Origin: Hordeum vulgare subsp. vulgare
Taxonomy: Eukaryota > Streptophyta > Magnoliopsida > Poales > Poaceae
NCBI RefSeq assembly: GCF_904849725.1
Contig: NC_058523.1
Coordinates: 206,921,689 to 206,985,688, forward strand
Direction: 5' to 3'
Length of the DNA: 64,000 bases
The position numbers and the translations under genes were made by a program. The notes beneath the pieces are model-generated. The model saw nothing but the letters and a program-made list of their open reading frames with translations. It did not search any database and was not told the DNA's origin. This document shows positions 22,365-34,800 of this stretch, piece after piece. The first letter of the stretch is position 1, and every line of letters starts with the position of its first letter.

Positions 22365-23144
22365 TCAGAATCGCTTCTTGGAGCAGAAAGGCGCACTTGT
22401 GGAAAGGTGTAGAGGCACATGATCCGAGATGTTGGTCGAGAGGGTCTGGAGAAGGCAGTTCGGGAAGCTAAGTTCCCAATCGACAGAAACGAGCACCCTG
22501 TCGATCTTCATCATGGTCGGCGAGTCCCACTCATTAGACCAGGTAAAATTCCTTGTGTGCATGTATAGCTCTATGAGCTCGTGCGAATCTACAAAACCTC
22601 TGAACCGCTGCATCATTCTCCTATTAAGATTGGCATTGTTTTTCTCAGAAGCATGGAGGATCATGTTAAAGTCGCCAAGGACCATCCATGGCTCCTGACG
22701 GACTAGCCTCCTGGCTCGAAGTTCCTCAAGAAACGTGGTTTTGAACTCATCTCCTTGTGGCCCATATAGCACAGTAATCCACCTGTTAGTGCCATCTTTA
22801 TTATGGACCAGGCCACTAAGGGAGTCGGTGTCGTGCACTAGGCCATCGACATCCATCACCGATCTATCCCACGCAAGCAGAATCCCGCCACGAGTCTCGC
22901 ACGCCGGTAAGTAATCGAAGCCATCAAAGGACGGACCTAACCATTGAAGAACCACAAATTGATCCAGTACATCAAGTTTTGTTTCCTGTAGGCACACCAG
23001 GTTGACCTTGGTTGCCTTCACAAACTCCCTAATTGTCGCCCTCTTCGCAGGAGAGTTCAGCCCGTGCACATTCCAACATAGGATTTCCGGATTTATATCC
23101 ATAAAGAAAGAAGCAAAATACTCCAGAATCCTCCAAGAGCTCAA
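22365..23144 (-). pseudogene. LINE ORF2 apurinic/apyrimidinic-like endonuclease domain
   Basis: An exonuclease-endonuclease-phosphatase fold nicks the genomic target to start reverse transcription. The motifs are WNVHGLN, VCLQETKL (metal-binding Glu), LGDFNMI (Asp and Asn) and NISDHVPL (terminal Asp-His). All catalytic positions I can identify are present. The likely start is the Met before DINPEILCWNV at about 23099. The frame ends at 22365 and continues in the same register at 22244 beyond a stop. It is the best-preserved part of the element. Confidence 0.9.
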
Positions 23145-23686
23145 TGGGCGCGCACCGCCGAGGCCGAGCCCTTCTCCAGAACACCCATGGGCGACACCTC
23201 TTTTCCAAAGAAAGCTTCTTGCTGCCGTGGGTGAAGCGGCGTGGGGTGAAAGGCTCTGCCTCCGCTCGAAAGTTGGAAGCTTGGACTTCCTTGAGAAGGG
23301 GTGGGGCCAACTTCTTCATAAGGCTGGAGCACAACCATTTGAGCTTAGTGTAGGCAACAGATTCCTGGGAGGACAAGCTATCGAGCCCAGGAGAGTGGGC
23401 GATCGGCATGTCCGAGACCTCTCCGAGACCTCTCCATGGCCTCTAAAGGAGCAGCCTCAATGATTGGGCCATGCAGCGCCGGGATCAACACCGCATTCTC
23501 TGGTAGGCCAGCATCCGATCCCCCATGCACCCCAACCTCCGAGCAACACACGTCCGCCTCAGGGTCCCTGCAAGCCGAGGGAATCACTTGATCGGAACCC
23601 AAGATTGGGATCAAAGCTGACGCAGGATTCTCTGCGTCATACAGATCACCAACCTCCATGGCCACAAGCGGGGCACACATATCCAG

Positions 23687-25001
23687 CTACAGCCCAGATC
23701 TGGTAGGAACAGTGTCCATCACTTCCCCAGGCTCCAGCACAGGCTGGGCCACCTTGGGATCCTTTGAGACCGTGGGGACAGCGCCCACATGCATGTCAGT
23801 CAAAGGAGACTCCTCGCCCACCTGATCCTCCGCGATCACCATACCTGGCACCTGCCTAAAGCGGCAAGGCCCAACTGATCCCTGCACGGGCTGTCGTGGA
23901 CTCGACAGCGTGCGTCTCCGCCTCCTCAATGATTGGTGCGACACCGGATCCCACCACCGGGCCCATGCCCTGATCATGCTCCAAAGAGGCAACCGCCACA
24001 AACTCCTCCAAAGGACTGCGCGCCAGGGGAACCACAGTCTCCAAGACAGGGACAGGTGGTGATCTGACTGGCAAACTCCCAACGGGCGGCTCCACAGCGA
24101 CAGCGTGGCCTGCGGGACCCGGCCCAGGGGAGGGGTCCATGGGTGGCAGAGGCCAGCTGGACGGCCCCACTCTGCCCACCAGGGCTTGCGCGTAGCACCA
24201 ACCCACCCCCGCACCGGCGGCATCGCCGCCCGCCCGCGCGGGGCCACGGATGTCTCGCACGTCCCTCATCCAAGGAAGGATATGTAGCTTGCCGCCGGTG
24301 CACGAGTCGTCGGAGTGATCCGGCAGCCCACTCTGACCACTCCCATCCGAGCTAGGCGGACGGCGCCAATTCTTCGACGGTGTGAAATCTCTCATGCGCC
24401 CAATGTGCACAAGGGTGGGGTACTCCAACAACCGACTGCAAGCCTGGCGAGCCGCTGCCAACTCGACCTCCTCGACCGGCTCCGGAATCCACAGTTACTT
24501 CTCAACAGGAACGAGGTCTAGATCACGGCACCAAGCCCTAAGCTTGAACAACGACAAGTCCTCCTGAGTGGCTGTCTCCGGCGCAAGGCTGACAATGTCG
24601 CACCACGACCCCAGGATTTTTGCCGCCATCTCGCATTCCCAAGCATGGGACGGAATGCCCTCGATCATGATGTCCACCATCACCCTCATCACCCTGGCAG
24701 TGGCGTGGGCTTGCCTGAGCCAAGGACGGAAGAAAAACTCGAAGCCCTGGTGCTCCACCGAGCCGGCATCCATGGCAATATTGCAGAATTCAGCGGTGGC
24801 AAAAATGATCAGAAAGTCCTCTGGATGGAAACGATGCATCGAAATAGCATGCCTTGGAATGTTGTCACCACAGCCTCCAACGTACGCCACCGCAGCCAGC
24901 CTGATTCTGGCCTCCATGTCGTCCATGACCGGCGTGCGCCTGAAGACGCATATGTTGTCACCCGGCAACACCACCAGCAGCATAGGAGGTGCAGGGCGCA
25001 C
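23687..25001 (-). pseudogene. LINE ORF1 with DUF4283-like domain
   Basis: Frame 25001-24495 shows a DUF4283-like N-terminal domain (HRFHPEDFLIIFATAEFC, then FFRPWLRQAHA, then IEGIPSHAWECEMAAKIL), which is typical of plant LINE ORF1 nucleic-acid-binding proteins. A stop at about 24492-24494 (after DLVPVEK) interrupts the same frame, which resumes with LWIPEPVEEVELA and runs to 23856 as a Pro/Gly/Ser-rich low-complexity tail. The zinc knuckle seen in some ORF1 proteins is not visible. The first Met is 9 bases from the target duplication, so the true N-terminus may be missing. Confidence 0.75.
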
Positions 25002-25010
25002 AATAGGGAC

Positions 25011-25021
25011 ACTTAGGTTCT
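25011..25021. repeat. LINE target site duplication (right)
   Basis: acttaggttct, identical to 19404-19414. Confidence 0.88.
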
Positions 25022-25693
25022 ATACATGACTCTTTACCTTCGTCGAGTTCCCAATCTTCAGAGTTGCGTTTAATTCTTTCTAAAAGATCCCACTAGAATT
25101 CAATAGTGTTCTTCATAAAAGAACCAGTACAAGAAGTATCGAGCATGGATTGATCATTACGAGAAAGCCGAGCATAAAAATTCTGAATAATATTTTTTGT
25201 TGAGAGCTCATGATTGGGGCATGAATATAATATTGACTTAAGCCTCCCCCAAGCTAGAGAGATACTTTCTCCTTCACGAGGCCAAAAATTATATATATAA
25301 CTCCGATCACGATGAACTAGATGCATAGGAAAAAAATTCTGATGGAATTCCAATTTCAACCGATTCCACTTCCAAGATCCAATATCATCGCATAGCCTAT
25401 ACCATGTAAATCTTTTCCCTTTAAATATAAAGGGAAAACCTTCTCCTTAGCTTCATCTCTGGGTAAACCTGCAAGCTTAAATAATCCACAAATTTCATCC
25501 TCATATATCAAGTGCATATCAGGATATTCGGTTCCATCTCCTGCATAAGGATTGGCTAGCAGTTCTTCTACCATACCCGAAGGAATTTCATATTCAATAT
25601 TTCCAGTAGGTGCAGTAGGTTGAGGGGAAACTAATTTTGTTCCGGTCGAGGTGAAGATACCTCGAAGAAATCCCTCAAAGGATTGTTTTCCAT
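25022..25693 (-). pseudogene. Gag N-terminal part of the Sabrina-like element
   Basis: The start codon is at 25693 (MENNPLRDFFEVSSPRP). A stop follows about 20 codons later and the reading continues in another frame with EYEIPSGMVEELLANPYAGD, then ICGLFKLAGLPRDEAKEKVF. The last segment (HLVHRDRSYIYNFWPREGES, then NIIQNFYARLSRNDQSMLDT) is the core of an Athila-type gag. It is interrupted at 25021 by the LINE. The plus-strand copy at 50773-51264 encodes the same protein region. Confidence 0.82.
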
Positions 25694-25770
25694 AGTAGCA
25701 AGTGACAATAAATTTCAGCATGTAGTAATAATGTTTCCTTACCAATTTCTACTTACGAAGAGCGTTTCAC

Positions 25771-25788
25771 TCCCTCGCAATGGCGCCA
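25771..25788 (-). other. Primer-binding site of the Sabrina-like element
   Basis: Minus-strand TGGCGCCATTGCGAGGGA lies between LTR and gag, very close to the site of the Fatima-like element at 11453-11470. Confidence 0.75.
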
Positions 25789-25802
25789 GGAAATAGCCTT
25801 CA

Positions 25803-27293
25803 TGACCCACAACTATATGGGGTCAATTGTAGCCTTTTCGATAATTAAGTGTGTCGAATCGAACGAGGAGCAAAAGGAAATGACAAGTGGTTTTCAGCAA
25901 GGAAATGTGTGCAAGTGCTAAAATTGAAAGTAGCGGAGTAGTTTGATAGCAAGATAATTTGTAACGAGCAAGTAACGATAGTAGTAACAAATGTGCAAAA
26001 AGGTAGCCCAATCCTTTTGAACAAAGGATAGGCCAAAACGGTCTCTTATGATAAGCAAAGTGTTCTTGAGGGTACACGGGAATTTCATCTAGTCACTTTC
26101 ATCATGTTCGCTTAATTCGTGTTTGCTACTTTGATAATTTGGTATGTGGGTGGACCAGTGCTTAGGTGTTGTTCTTACTTGAACAAACCTCCTACTTATG
26201 ATTAACCCTCCCACAAGCATCCGCAACTATGAGAAAAGTATTAAGAATAAATTATAACCATAACATTAAACTTTTGGATCCAATCGGTCCCTTACAGAAT
26301 AGAACATAAACTAGGATTTAAGCTTCTGTCACTCTCGCAGCCCATCATCTAATAACTACTCCACAATTCATTCCCTTAGGCCCAAATATGGTGAAGTGTC
26401 ATGTAGTCGACGTTCACATGACAGCACTAAGGGAATCACAACATACATATAATCAAAATATTGAACACATATCAAGTTCACATGATTATTTGCAACATGA
26501 TTTCGCCCGTGACCTCAAGAACAAAAGTAACTACTCACAAATCATAATCATGCTCAAGATCAGAAGAGTATTAAATAGCATAATGTATCTGAACATATAA
26601 TCTTCCACCAAATAAACCATATAGTAATCAACTACAAGATGTAATCAACACTACTAGTCACCCACAAGCACCAATCTATAGTTCCCGTACAAAGATTGAA
26701 CACTAGAGATGAACTAGGGTTTGAGAGGAGTTGCTACTGTTGAAGATGTTGACGAAGATTCCTCTCCCAAGATGGGAGAGTTGTTGGTCATGATCACGAA
26801 GATGATTTCCTCCTCCGGGAGGGAAGTTCACCCGGTGGAATCGCTCTGCCGGAGGGAAAAGTGCTCCTGCCCAAGTTCCGCCTCGAGGCGGCGGCGCTTC
26901 ATCCCGAAAGTCCTCTCCTCCCCTTTTCTAGGTCAAAATGACTTATATACCAGAAGAGGGGCACCGGAGGTGGGCCTGGGTGAGCACAACCCACCAGGGC
27001 GCGCCTGGGCTCCCTGAGTCACTCAGGTGGGTTGTGCCCACATGGTGGGGCCCCCTGTGGTACTTATTTGCTCCAATATTCCTCAAAGATTCCATAAAAA
27101 TTCCTCGTAAAGTTTCAGCTCATTTGGAGTTGTGCAGAATAGGTCCAGATTTCCAGCTGCCACAATTCTCCCCCTTTGTGTATACCTTGCATATTATGAG
27201 AGAAAATGCATTAGAATTAATCTAGAAAGAATTATTATACAATAAAACAACATAAGTAACAGTAGGTAAACATAATGCAAAATGGACGTATCA
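25803..27293 (-). repeat. 5' LTR of the Sabrina-like element (copy A)
   Basis: On the minus strand it starts TGATACGTCCATTTTGCAT at 27293. The 3' end is placed at about 25803 and is uncertain by some 15 bases. A TATATAAG motif on the minus strand (26942-26949) is the likely core promoter. It abuts gagatcaagg of the gypsy element at 27294. Confidence 0.82.
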
Positions 27294-28447
27294 GAGATCA
27301 AGGGCAGAACCAGTTTGCTCCCCGTTACCACCATGATGACTGCCGTAGGGTGCATTCTCCTCCAAAGAGTGGTACGTATGTGTCCCGACACTATGACGAT
27401 TGGCGCCCGTTCGGTGGTGAGAGGAGTCCTGGGGTTGATGCGAGAAATGTACTCGCATAGAGGAGGATTGATAAGGGCAGAGCTCACAGGGATGGTTTTG
27501 ACAGGGGTCGTCCGAGTGGAAGCGAGACTACAATTTCTGGCCCCGAGTGCTTCAGTAGAGCAATCCGTTCAGCTGATATTCCCCCCAACTTCAGGTTGGC
27601 AGCTGGAATAAGTAAATTCACAGGAGAATCCAATCCTGAAACATGGCTTGATGACTACCGAGTGGAAGTGCAGATTGGTGGAGGTAGTGACAGCGTCGCC
27701 ATGAAGCATTTGCCTCTGATGTTGGATGGTTCGCCCAAGGCGTGGCTAAATCAATTCACTCGTTCTAGCATCTACTGTTGCGAGGATCTCACCCGAGTGT
27801 TCATAAAAACATTCGAGGGCACGTGCAAGCATCCTTATGGTTTGTCCCAGTTGCAGCTTTGCCTGCAGAAGACGAATGAATCTTTGAGAGATTATATCCA
27901 GTGTTGGACCACCCTTCATCACATGGTAGAGAACGTTTCTGAGCACCAGGCATTCTGCACTTTCAAATCTGGTGTCAGGTATAGAGAGTTATATCTGAAG
28001 TTCGGTCATAGAGGTGACATGTCCATGAGCAAGATGATGGAGATTGTTGCCCGATACGCCAATGGTGAAGAAGAAGACCGCATATGCAGCGGTAAAGGAA
28101 AAGCAGACCACTTGTTAGTGTAGGCTGCTGATCCAAGAGTTTAAAGAAGATCGGTCAAGTGGGAAAGTCGTGAAAAGGAGAATGACAAAGAGAAAGATGA
28201 TTTCCCAGAAGTTCAAGCAACCCTGATGATTTTTGCTGACGTGGAGAGAAAAAGTTGATTAAAGGTCATAAACACGGAGGTAAACATGGTTCTACCCACC
28301 ACCACCACATACCTCAAGTGGTCACAGACCCCCATAACGTTTGATCTGTTGGATCACCCTGCTCATGTCGCTACTTTCGGTCGGCAGGATCTGGTGGTTG
28401 ATCCAGTTGTGGAAGGTGTTCGTCTCCGCAAGGTTCTCATGGATGGA
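26033..28447. repeat. Tandem duplication, unit A (mid-LTR to start of protease)
   Basis: The half-LTR plus gag plus beginning of protease here recur in the same order and orientation at 28453-39829. Both units share the same LTR/gag junction (gtatca then gagat), at 27293/27294 and 38453/38454. Unit A lacks about 250 bases of the gag C-terminal region present in unit B (joint near 28120). Confidence 0.85.
27294..28447 (+). pseudogene. Gag and start of protease, duplicated copy A
   Basis: An Arg-rich N-terminus is followed by the gag domain at about 27580-28110: FTGESNPETWLDDYRVEVQ, then LMLDGSPKAWLNQF, then NESLRDYIQCWTTLHHMVEN. This is the Retrotrans_gag pattern with WLDDY, AWLNQ and the F-x10-YIQ-W helix. 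The frame is open from 27596 to 28125, where a deletion joins it to the later GRQ-type linker. The protease start (VDPVVEGVRLRKVLMDG) breaks off at 28447 right before its active-site DGGSG equivalent. Confidence 0.8.
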
Positions 28448-28452
28448 CACCC

Positions 28453-28597
28453 CCAAAAATGGTCTCTTATGATAAGTAAAGTGTTCTTGAGGGTACACGG
28501 GAATTTCATCTATTTACTTTTATCATGTTCGCTTAATTCGTGTTCGCTACTTTGATAATTTGGTATGTGGGTGGACCGGTGCTTAGGTGATGTTCTT
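28453..28597 (-). repeat. Sabrina-like LTR copy B, left piece
   Basis: 145 bases equivalent to about 26033-26170 of copy A, starting in mid-LTR directly after the protease fragment (filler of about five bases). Cut by the Angela insertion. Confidence 0.85.
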
Positions 28598-28602
28598 ACT
28601 TG
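28598..28602. repeat. Target site duplication acttg (left)
   Basis: acttg before the copia LTR. Repeated at 37324-37328. Removing the element restores the LTR sequence found uninterrupted at about 26165-26180 (ttcttacttgaacaaacctc). Confidence 0.95.
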
Positions 28603-30476
28603 TGTTGGAAATATGCCCTAGAGGCAATCATAAATTAGTTATTATTATATTTCATTGTTCATGACAATCACTTATTATCCATGCTATAATTGTATTGATT
28701 GGAAACACAATACATGTGTGGATACATAGACAAAACACTGTCCCTAGTAAGCCTCTAGTTGACTAGCTCGTTAATCAAAGATGGTCAAGGTTTTTTGACC
28801 ATAGGCAAGTGTTGTTACTTGATAACGGGATCACATCATTAGGAGAATCATGTGATGGACTAGACCCAAACTAATGAACATAGCATGTTGATCGTGTCAT
28901 TTTGTTGCTACTGTTTTTCTGCGTGTCAAGTATTTATTCCTATGACCATGAGATCATATAACTCACTAGCACCAGAGGAATATCCTGTGTGTATCAAACG
29001 TCACAACGTAACTGGGTGACTATAAAGATGCTCTACAAGTATCTCCGAAGGTGTCCGTTGAGTTAGTATCAAGACTGGGATTTGTCACTCCGTGTGACGG
29101 AGAGGTATCTCGGGGCCCACTTGGTAATATAACATCACACACAAGCCTTGCAAGCAATGTGACTTAGTGTATGTCACGGGATCTTGTATTACGGAACGAG
29201 TAAAGAGACTTGCCGGTAAACGAGATTGAAATAGGTATGCGTATACCAACAACCGAATCTCGGGCAAGTAACATACCGACGGACAAAGGGAATGACATAC
29301 GGGATTATATGAATCCTTGACACTTAGGTTCAACCGATAAGATCTTCGGAGAATTTGTAGGATCCAATATGGGCATCCAGGTCCCGCTATTGGATATTGA
29401 CCGAGGAGTCTCTCGTGTCATGTCTACATAGTTCTCGAACCCGCAGGGTCTGCACACTTAAGGTTCGACGATGTTTTATGCGTATTTGAGTTATATGGTT
29501 GGTTACCGAATGTTGTTCGGAGTCCCGAATGGGATCACGGATGTCACGAGGGTTTCCGGAATGGTCCTGAAACGAAGATTGATATATAGTTTTGTCTCAT
29601 TTGGTTACCGGAAGGTTTTCGGGCATTACCGGCATCGAACCGGGAATGACGAATGGGTTCCGGAGTTCTACCGGGAGGGACCCACCCACCCGGGAAGAAG
29701 CCCAAAGGCTTTGTGGGGGCACACCAGCCCTTAGAGGGCTGGTGGGCAAGCCCAAGAGGGCCCTTGCGCAGGAAGAAGGAAAAAAACCAACAAGGGAGAA
29801 AAGGAAAAAAAGGAGAGGAGGTGGGAGAAAAGAGGAGGACTCCTCCCCCTCCAAACCGAATTGGAGAGGGACTCCTCCTCCCCCTTCGGCCGAACCCTTG
29901 AGGCTCCCTTGAGCCTCAAGGCAAGGTCCCTCCCCTCCCTCCTATATATACTGGGGTATTAGGGCTGATTTGAGACAACTTTGCCACGGCAGCCCGACCA
30001 CATACCTCCACGGTTTTTCCTCTAGATCGTATTTCTTCGGAGCTCGGGCGGAGCCCTGTTGGGATATATCACCACCAACCTCCGGAGTGCCATCACGCTG
30101 CCGGAGAACTCATCTACCTCTATGTCTCTCTTGCTGGATCAAGAAGGCCGAGATCATCGTCGCGCTATACGTGCGCTGAACGCGGAGGTGTCGTTCATTT
30201 GGCACTAGATCGAGAAGGATCATGATGAGATCGCGGGACGAATCGCGATGAAGTTCGCGTGACAGATCGTGATGAGATCGTGGGATGGAGTGTACGACTA
30301 CGGTGATTTGAATGACGCAAGCTGTTCCACAACATCGTCCGCGTTTCTTAACGCTTACCGCGGTGCGATCTACAAGGGTATGTAGATCTAAATCTCCTCT
30401 CGTAGATGAACATCACCATGATAGGAATTGCATGTGCGTAGGAAATTTTTTGTTTCCCATGTGACGTTCCCCAACA
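28603..30476 (+). repeat. 5' LTR of the Angela-like element
   Basis: Ends TG...CA. Contains TATATATA at 29943-29950 and a GC-rich stretch with ACCGGG/CCGGAA repeats at 29500-29700. Confidence 0.95.
29943..29950 (+). promoter_or_regulatory. TATA box of the Angela-like LTR
   Basis: TATATATA after CCCTCCCTCC. Kept in the 3' LTR at 36790-36797. Transcription would start about 30 bases on. Confidence 0.7.
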
Positions 30477-30490
30477 TTGGCATCATGAGC
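30477..30490 (+). other. Primer-binding site of the Angela-like element
   Basis: TTGGCATCATGAGC directly after the LTR, a variant of the initiator-Met-tRNA site TGGTATCAGAGC. Confidence 0.8.
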
Positions 30491-31899
30491 TAGGTTCATG
30501 CGTAGATGTTATCTCGAGTAGAACTCAGAAGTTTTTGTGGGCGGTGATGTGCGATTTGCTGCCCTCCTTAGTCTTTTCTTGATTCGCGATATTGTTGGAT
30601 CGAAGTGGCTCGGACTGACATTACTCATACTCTTACGAGAGACTGGTTCATCGCTACGAGCAACCCCGTTGCTCAAAGATGACTGGCGAGTGTCGGTTTC
30701 TCCAACTTTAGTTGAATCGGATTTGACCGAGGAGGTCCTTGGAGAGAGGTTAAATAGCAATTCATACATCTCCGTTGTGGTGTTTGCGTAAGTAAGATGC
30801 GATCCTACTAGATACCCATGGCAACCACGTAAAACATGCAACAACAATTAGAGGACATCTAACTTGTTTTTGAAGGGTATGCTTGTGATGTGATATGGCC
30901 AACGACGTGATGTGATATATTGGATGTATGAGATGATCATGTTGTAATAGTTAATATCAACTTGCACGTCGATGCTACGGCAACCGACAGGAGCCATAGG
31001 GTTGTCTTTAAACTAACATTTGTGTTTGCAGATGCGTTTACTATATTGCTAGGACGTAGCTTTAGTAGTAATAGCATAACATACACGAGAACCTCGATGG
31101 CGGCACGATGATGGAGATCATGATGATGGGGATCATGGTGTGGCGTTGGTGACAAGAAGATCATACCGGTGCTTTGGTGATGGAGATCAAGGAGCACTTG
31201 ATGAAGGCCATATCATGTCACTCATGAATTGCATGTCATGTTAATCCTTTATGCACCTTATCTTGCTTAGAACGACGGTAGCATTATGAGGTGATCTCTC
31301 ACTAAAATTTCAAGACGAAATTCTGTTCTCCCCGACTGTGCACCATTGCGACAGTTCGTCGTTTCGAGACACCACATGATGATCGGGTGTGATAGACTCA
31401 ACATTCACATACAACGGGTGCAAAACAGTTGCACACGCGGAACACTCGGGTTAAGCTTGACGACCCTAGCATGTGCAGACATGGCCTCGGAACACATGCG
31501 ACCGAAAGGTCGAGCATGAATCGTATAGTTGATATGATTATCATAGAGATGCTTACCACTGAAACTATTCTCGACTCACGTGATGATCGGACTTGAGATA
31601 GTGGATTTGGATCAGGTACCACTCAAATGACTAGAGAGATGTACTTTTTGAGTGGGATTTTAAAATTAATTTGGTTAGTTAAACTCTAATTATCTTGAAC
31701 ATAGTCAAAAGGTCTTTAAAAATTATGATGTGGCTTGCGCTATAGCTCTACAGTTTTTTATACGTTCCTAGAGAAAATTTAGTTGAAAGTTGAGAGTAGC
31801 AACTTTGCGGACTGAGTCTGTAAAACTGAGGATTGTCCTCGTTGCTGCGCAGAAGGCTTATGTCCTTAATGCACCACTCAGTGTGCTACACCTCGAGCG
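30491..31899 (+). other. Untranslated leader of the Angela-like element
   Basis: About 1.4 kb without useful frames. It contains short direct repeats of GATGATGGAGATCAT/GGGGATCATGG type at 31105-31140 and many short purine-rich motifs. BARE-group elements are known for long leaders with packaging signals. Confidence 0.6.
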
Positions 31900-34800
31900 T
31901 CATATGTGGATGTTGTGAACATCCGCATACACGTTTCTGATGACTACGCGATAGTTCAGTGCAAAATACTTAATGGCTTAGAAGCAAGGCACCGAAGACG
32001 TTTTGAAACGTCACAGAACATAAGAGATGTTCTAAAGAGATGAAATTGTGATTACATGCTCGTGCCCTTGTTAAGAGGTATGAGACCTCCGACAAGATTC
32101 TTTGTCCACAAAGTAAAGGAGAAAAGCTCAATCGTTGAGCGTGTGCTTAGATTGTCTGAGTACGACAATCGCTTGAATCAAGTGGGAGTTGATCTTCCAG
32201 ATGAGATAGTGATGGTTCTCCAAAGTCACTGCCACCAAGCTGTGAGAGCTTCGTGATGAATATAACATATCAAGGATAGATACAATGATCCTTGAGTGAT
32301 TCGCAATGTTTGACACTACGAAAGTAGAAATCAAGAAGGAGCATCAATAGTTGATGGTTAGTAAAACCACTAAGTTTCAATAAAGTCAAGGGCTAAAAGG
32401 AATACTTCGTGAAACGGCAAAACAGTTTCTGCACTAATGAAGAGACCCAAGATTAAACCCAACCCCGAGACTAAGTGCTAATGTTATGAGGGGAACGGTC
32501 ACTGAGGCGGAGCTACCCTAGATGCTTAGTAGATAAGAAGGCTGGCAAAGTCGACAAAAGTATATTTGATATACATGATGTTGATGTGTACTTTACTAGT
32601 ACTCCTAGTAGCACGAGGGTATTCGATACCGGTTCGGTTGCTAAGTGATTAGTAACACGAAATGAAAGCTACGGAATAAACGGAGACTAGCTAAAGGCGA
32701 GGTGACGATATGTGTTGGAAGTGTTTCCAAGGTTGATATTATCTAACGTCGCACGCTCCCTCTACCATCGGGATTGGTGTTAAACCTAAATAATTGTTAT
32801 TTGGTGCTTGTGTTAAGCATGAACATGATTGGATCGTGTTTATTGCAATACGATTATTCATTTAAAGAGAATAATGGTTACTCTATTTGCTTGAATAATC
32901 ACCTTCAATGGTTTACTGAATCTCGATCGTAGTGTTACACATGTTCATGATATTGGTGCCAAAAGATACAAGGTAATCATGATAGTACCACTTACTTGTG
33001 CCACTGCCGCTTGAGTCATGTTGGTGTAAATTGCATGAAGAGGCTCCATGCTGATGGATCTTTATACTCACTTGATTTTGAATCACTTGTTACATGCAAC
33101 TCATACCACATGAGCAAGGCCTTGTTTTCATTGAGATGAAACAAGATAGTAACTTGTTGGAAGTAATACATTTCGATGTATGCAGTCCAATGGGTGCTGA
33201 GGCATGCAGTGGATATCATTATGTTCTTACTTCAATGAAGTTTTGAGTAGATACACGAGTATTTACTTAATGAATCACAAGTCTGAAATATTGAAAAAGT
33301 TCAATTCTGTTTCAGAGTGAAGTTCGTCGTAACAGGAGGATAAACTGTCTACGATATGATCATAGAAATGAATATCTGAGTTGCGAGTTTTGGTACACAG
33401 TTAAGACAATGTGGAAGTTGTTTTGCAATTCATGCCACCAAGAACACCATGGTGTGATGGTGTCATAGCCGCGACCTATTTGATATGGTGCATACTATGA
33501 TGTCTCTTATCGAATTACCACTATCATTTATGGGTTATGCATTAGAGACAAACGCATTCACTTTAAATAGGGCACCGCGTAATTCCATTGAGATGACACA
33601 ATATAGACTGAGGTTTAGAGAAATCTAAGTTGTCGTTTCTTGAAAGTTTAGGGTTGCGACGCTTATATGAAAAAGTTTCAGTCTGATAAGCTCGAACCCA
33701 AAGCGGATGGATGCATCTTCATAGGATATCCAAAACAGTTGGGAGCATCTCCTATCTCAGATCTGGAAGCAAATTGTTTGTTTCTAGAAAACGGGTCCTT
33801 TCTCGAGGAAAGGTTTCTCTCGAAAGAATTGAGTGGTAGGGTGGTAGAACTTGATGAGGTTATTGAACCATCACTTCAACCAGTGTGTAGCAGGGCGCAG
33901 GAAGTGGTTCATGTGGTGCCTACACCAATTGAAGTGGAAGCTAATGATGGCGACCATTAAGCATTGGATCAAGTTACTACAAACCTCGTACGTCGACAAG
34001 GTCGCATACTACTACAGAGTGGTACAGTAACCCTGTCTTGGAGGTCATGTTGTTGAACAACAATGAACCTACGAGTTATGGAGAACCAATGGTGGGCCCG
34101 GATTCCGACAAATGGCTGGAGGCCATGAAATCCGAGAGAGAATCCATGTGTGAGAACAAAGTATAGACTTTGGAAGAACTACTTGCTGGTCGTAGGACTA
34201 TTAAGTAAAGATGGATATTTATAAGGAAGACAGACGTTGATGGTGAAACGTCACCATTAAGAAAAGCTCGACATGTCGCAAGGATGTTTTCCGACAAGTT
34301 CAAAGAGTTGAGTATGATGAGACTTTCTCACTCATAGCGATGCTAAAGGTCTGTTGGAATTATGTTAGCAGCTGTTGTATTATTTATGAAATATTGCACA
34401 TAGGATGTCAAAACATTGTTTTCCTCGACAGAAAGGTTGTATGTGATACAACCGGAAAGTTTTGTCGATCTTAAGGATGCTGACAAGCATGCAAGCTCCA
34501 GCGATCCTTCTAAGGACTGGTGCAAGCATCTCAGAGTTGGAATATATGCTTTGATGAGTTGATCAAAGCTTTTGGGTTTATACAGGGTTTATGAGAAACT
34601 TGTGTTTCCAAAGAAGTGAGTGGGAGCACTATAGAATTTCTGATAAGTATATGTGGTTGACATATTATTGATCAGAAGTAATGTAGAATTTCTGTAAATC
34701 ATAAAAGGTTGTTTGAAAGGAGTTTTTCAAAGGAATACCTAGATTTCGCTACTTGAACGTTGAGCATCAAGATCTATGGAGATAGATCGAAACGCTTAAT

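Larger units (their letters stand above)
19415..25010 (-). mobile_element. Non-LTR retrotransposon (LINE, L1-like plant lineage), minus strand
   Basis: About 5.6 kb is flanked by an 11-bp direct repeat. At the left end (the 3' end on the minus strand) a T run at 19415-19420 is the complement of a short poly-A tail. The order on the minus strand is ORF1 (25001-23687), endonuclease (23144-22365), RT (22244-20931) and an RT zinc-binding domain (20229-19594). ORF1 begins nine bases inside the right duplication, so a 5' UTR is missing: the copy is slightly 5'-truncated, as is common. Several in-frame stops make it inactive. It inserted into the gag gene of the Sabrina-like element. Confidence 0.92.
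231..27293 (-). mobile_element. Athila-lineage Ty3/gypsy LTR retrotransposon, Sabrina-like, split by two insertions
   Basis: Read on the minus strand the order is LTR (27293 to about 25803), primer-binding site, gag, protease, RT, RNase H, integrase, accessory ORF, 3' UTR, polypurine tract and a partial LTR (992 to 231). Protease-RT-RNaseH-integrase is the Ty3/gypsy order. The RT thumb and the protease motif are of Athila type. A LINE (19415-25010) and a non-autonomous LTR element (6961-19009) interrupt gag and the gag-pol junction. Every reading frame carries stops or frameshifts, so it is dead. Its 5' LTR abuts gagat of the gypsy element at 27294. The matching target duplication would lie left of the window. 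The name Sabrina is tentative. Confidence 0.8.

Noticed and set aside
23002..23463. 153-codon plus-strand ORF
   Set aside because: Antisense to the LINE between ORF1 and endonuclease. No domain.
24568..25029. 153-codon plus-strand ORF
   Set aside because: Mirror frame of LINE ORF1.
29592..29912. Lys/Pro-rich ORF in the Angela-like LTR, again at 36347-36712
   Set aside because: Lies before and around the TATA box of the LTR and changes frame between the two copies.
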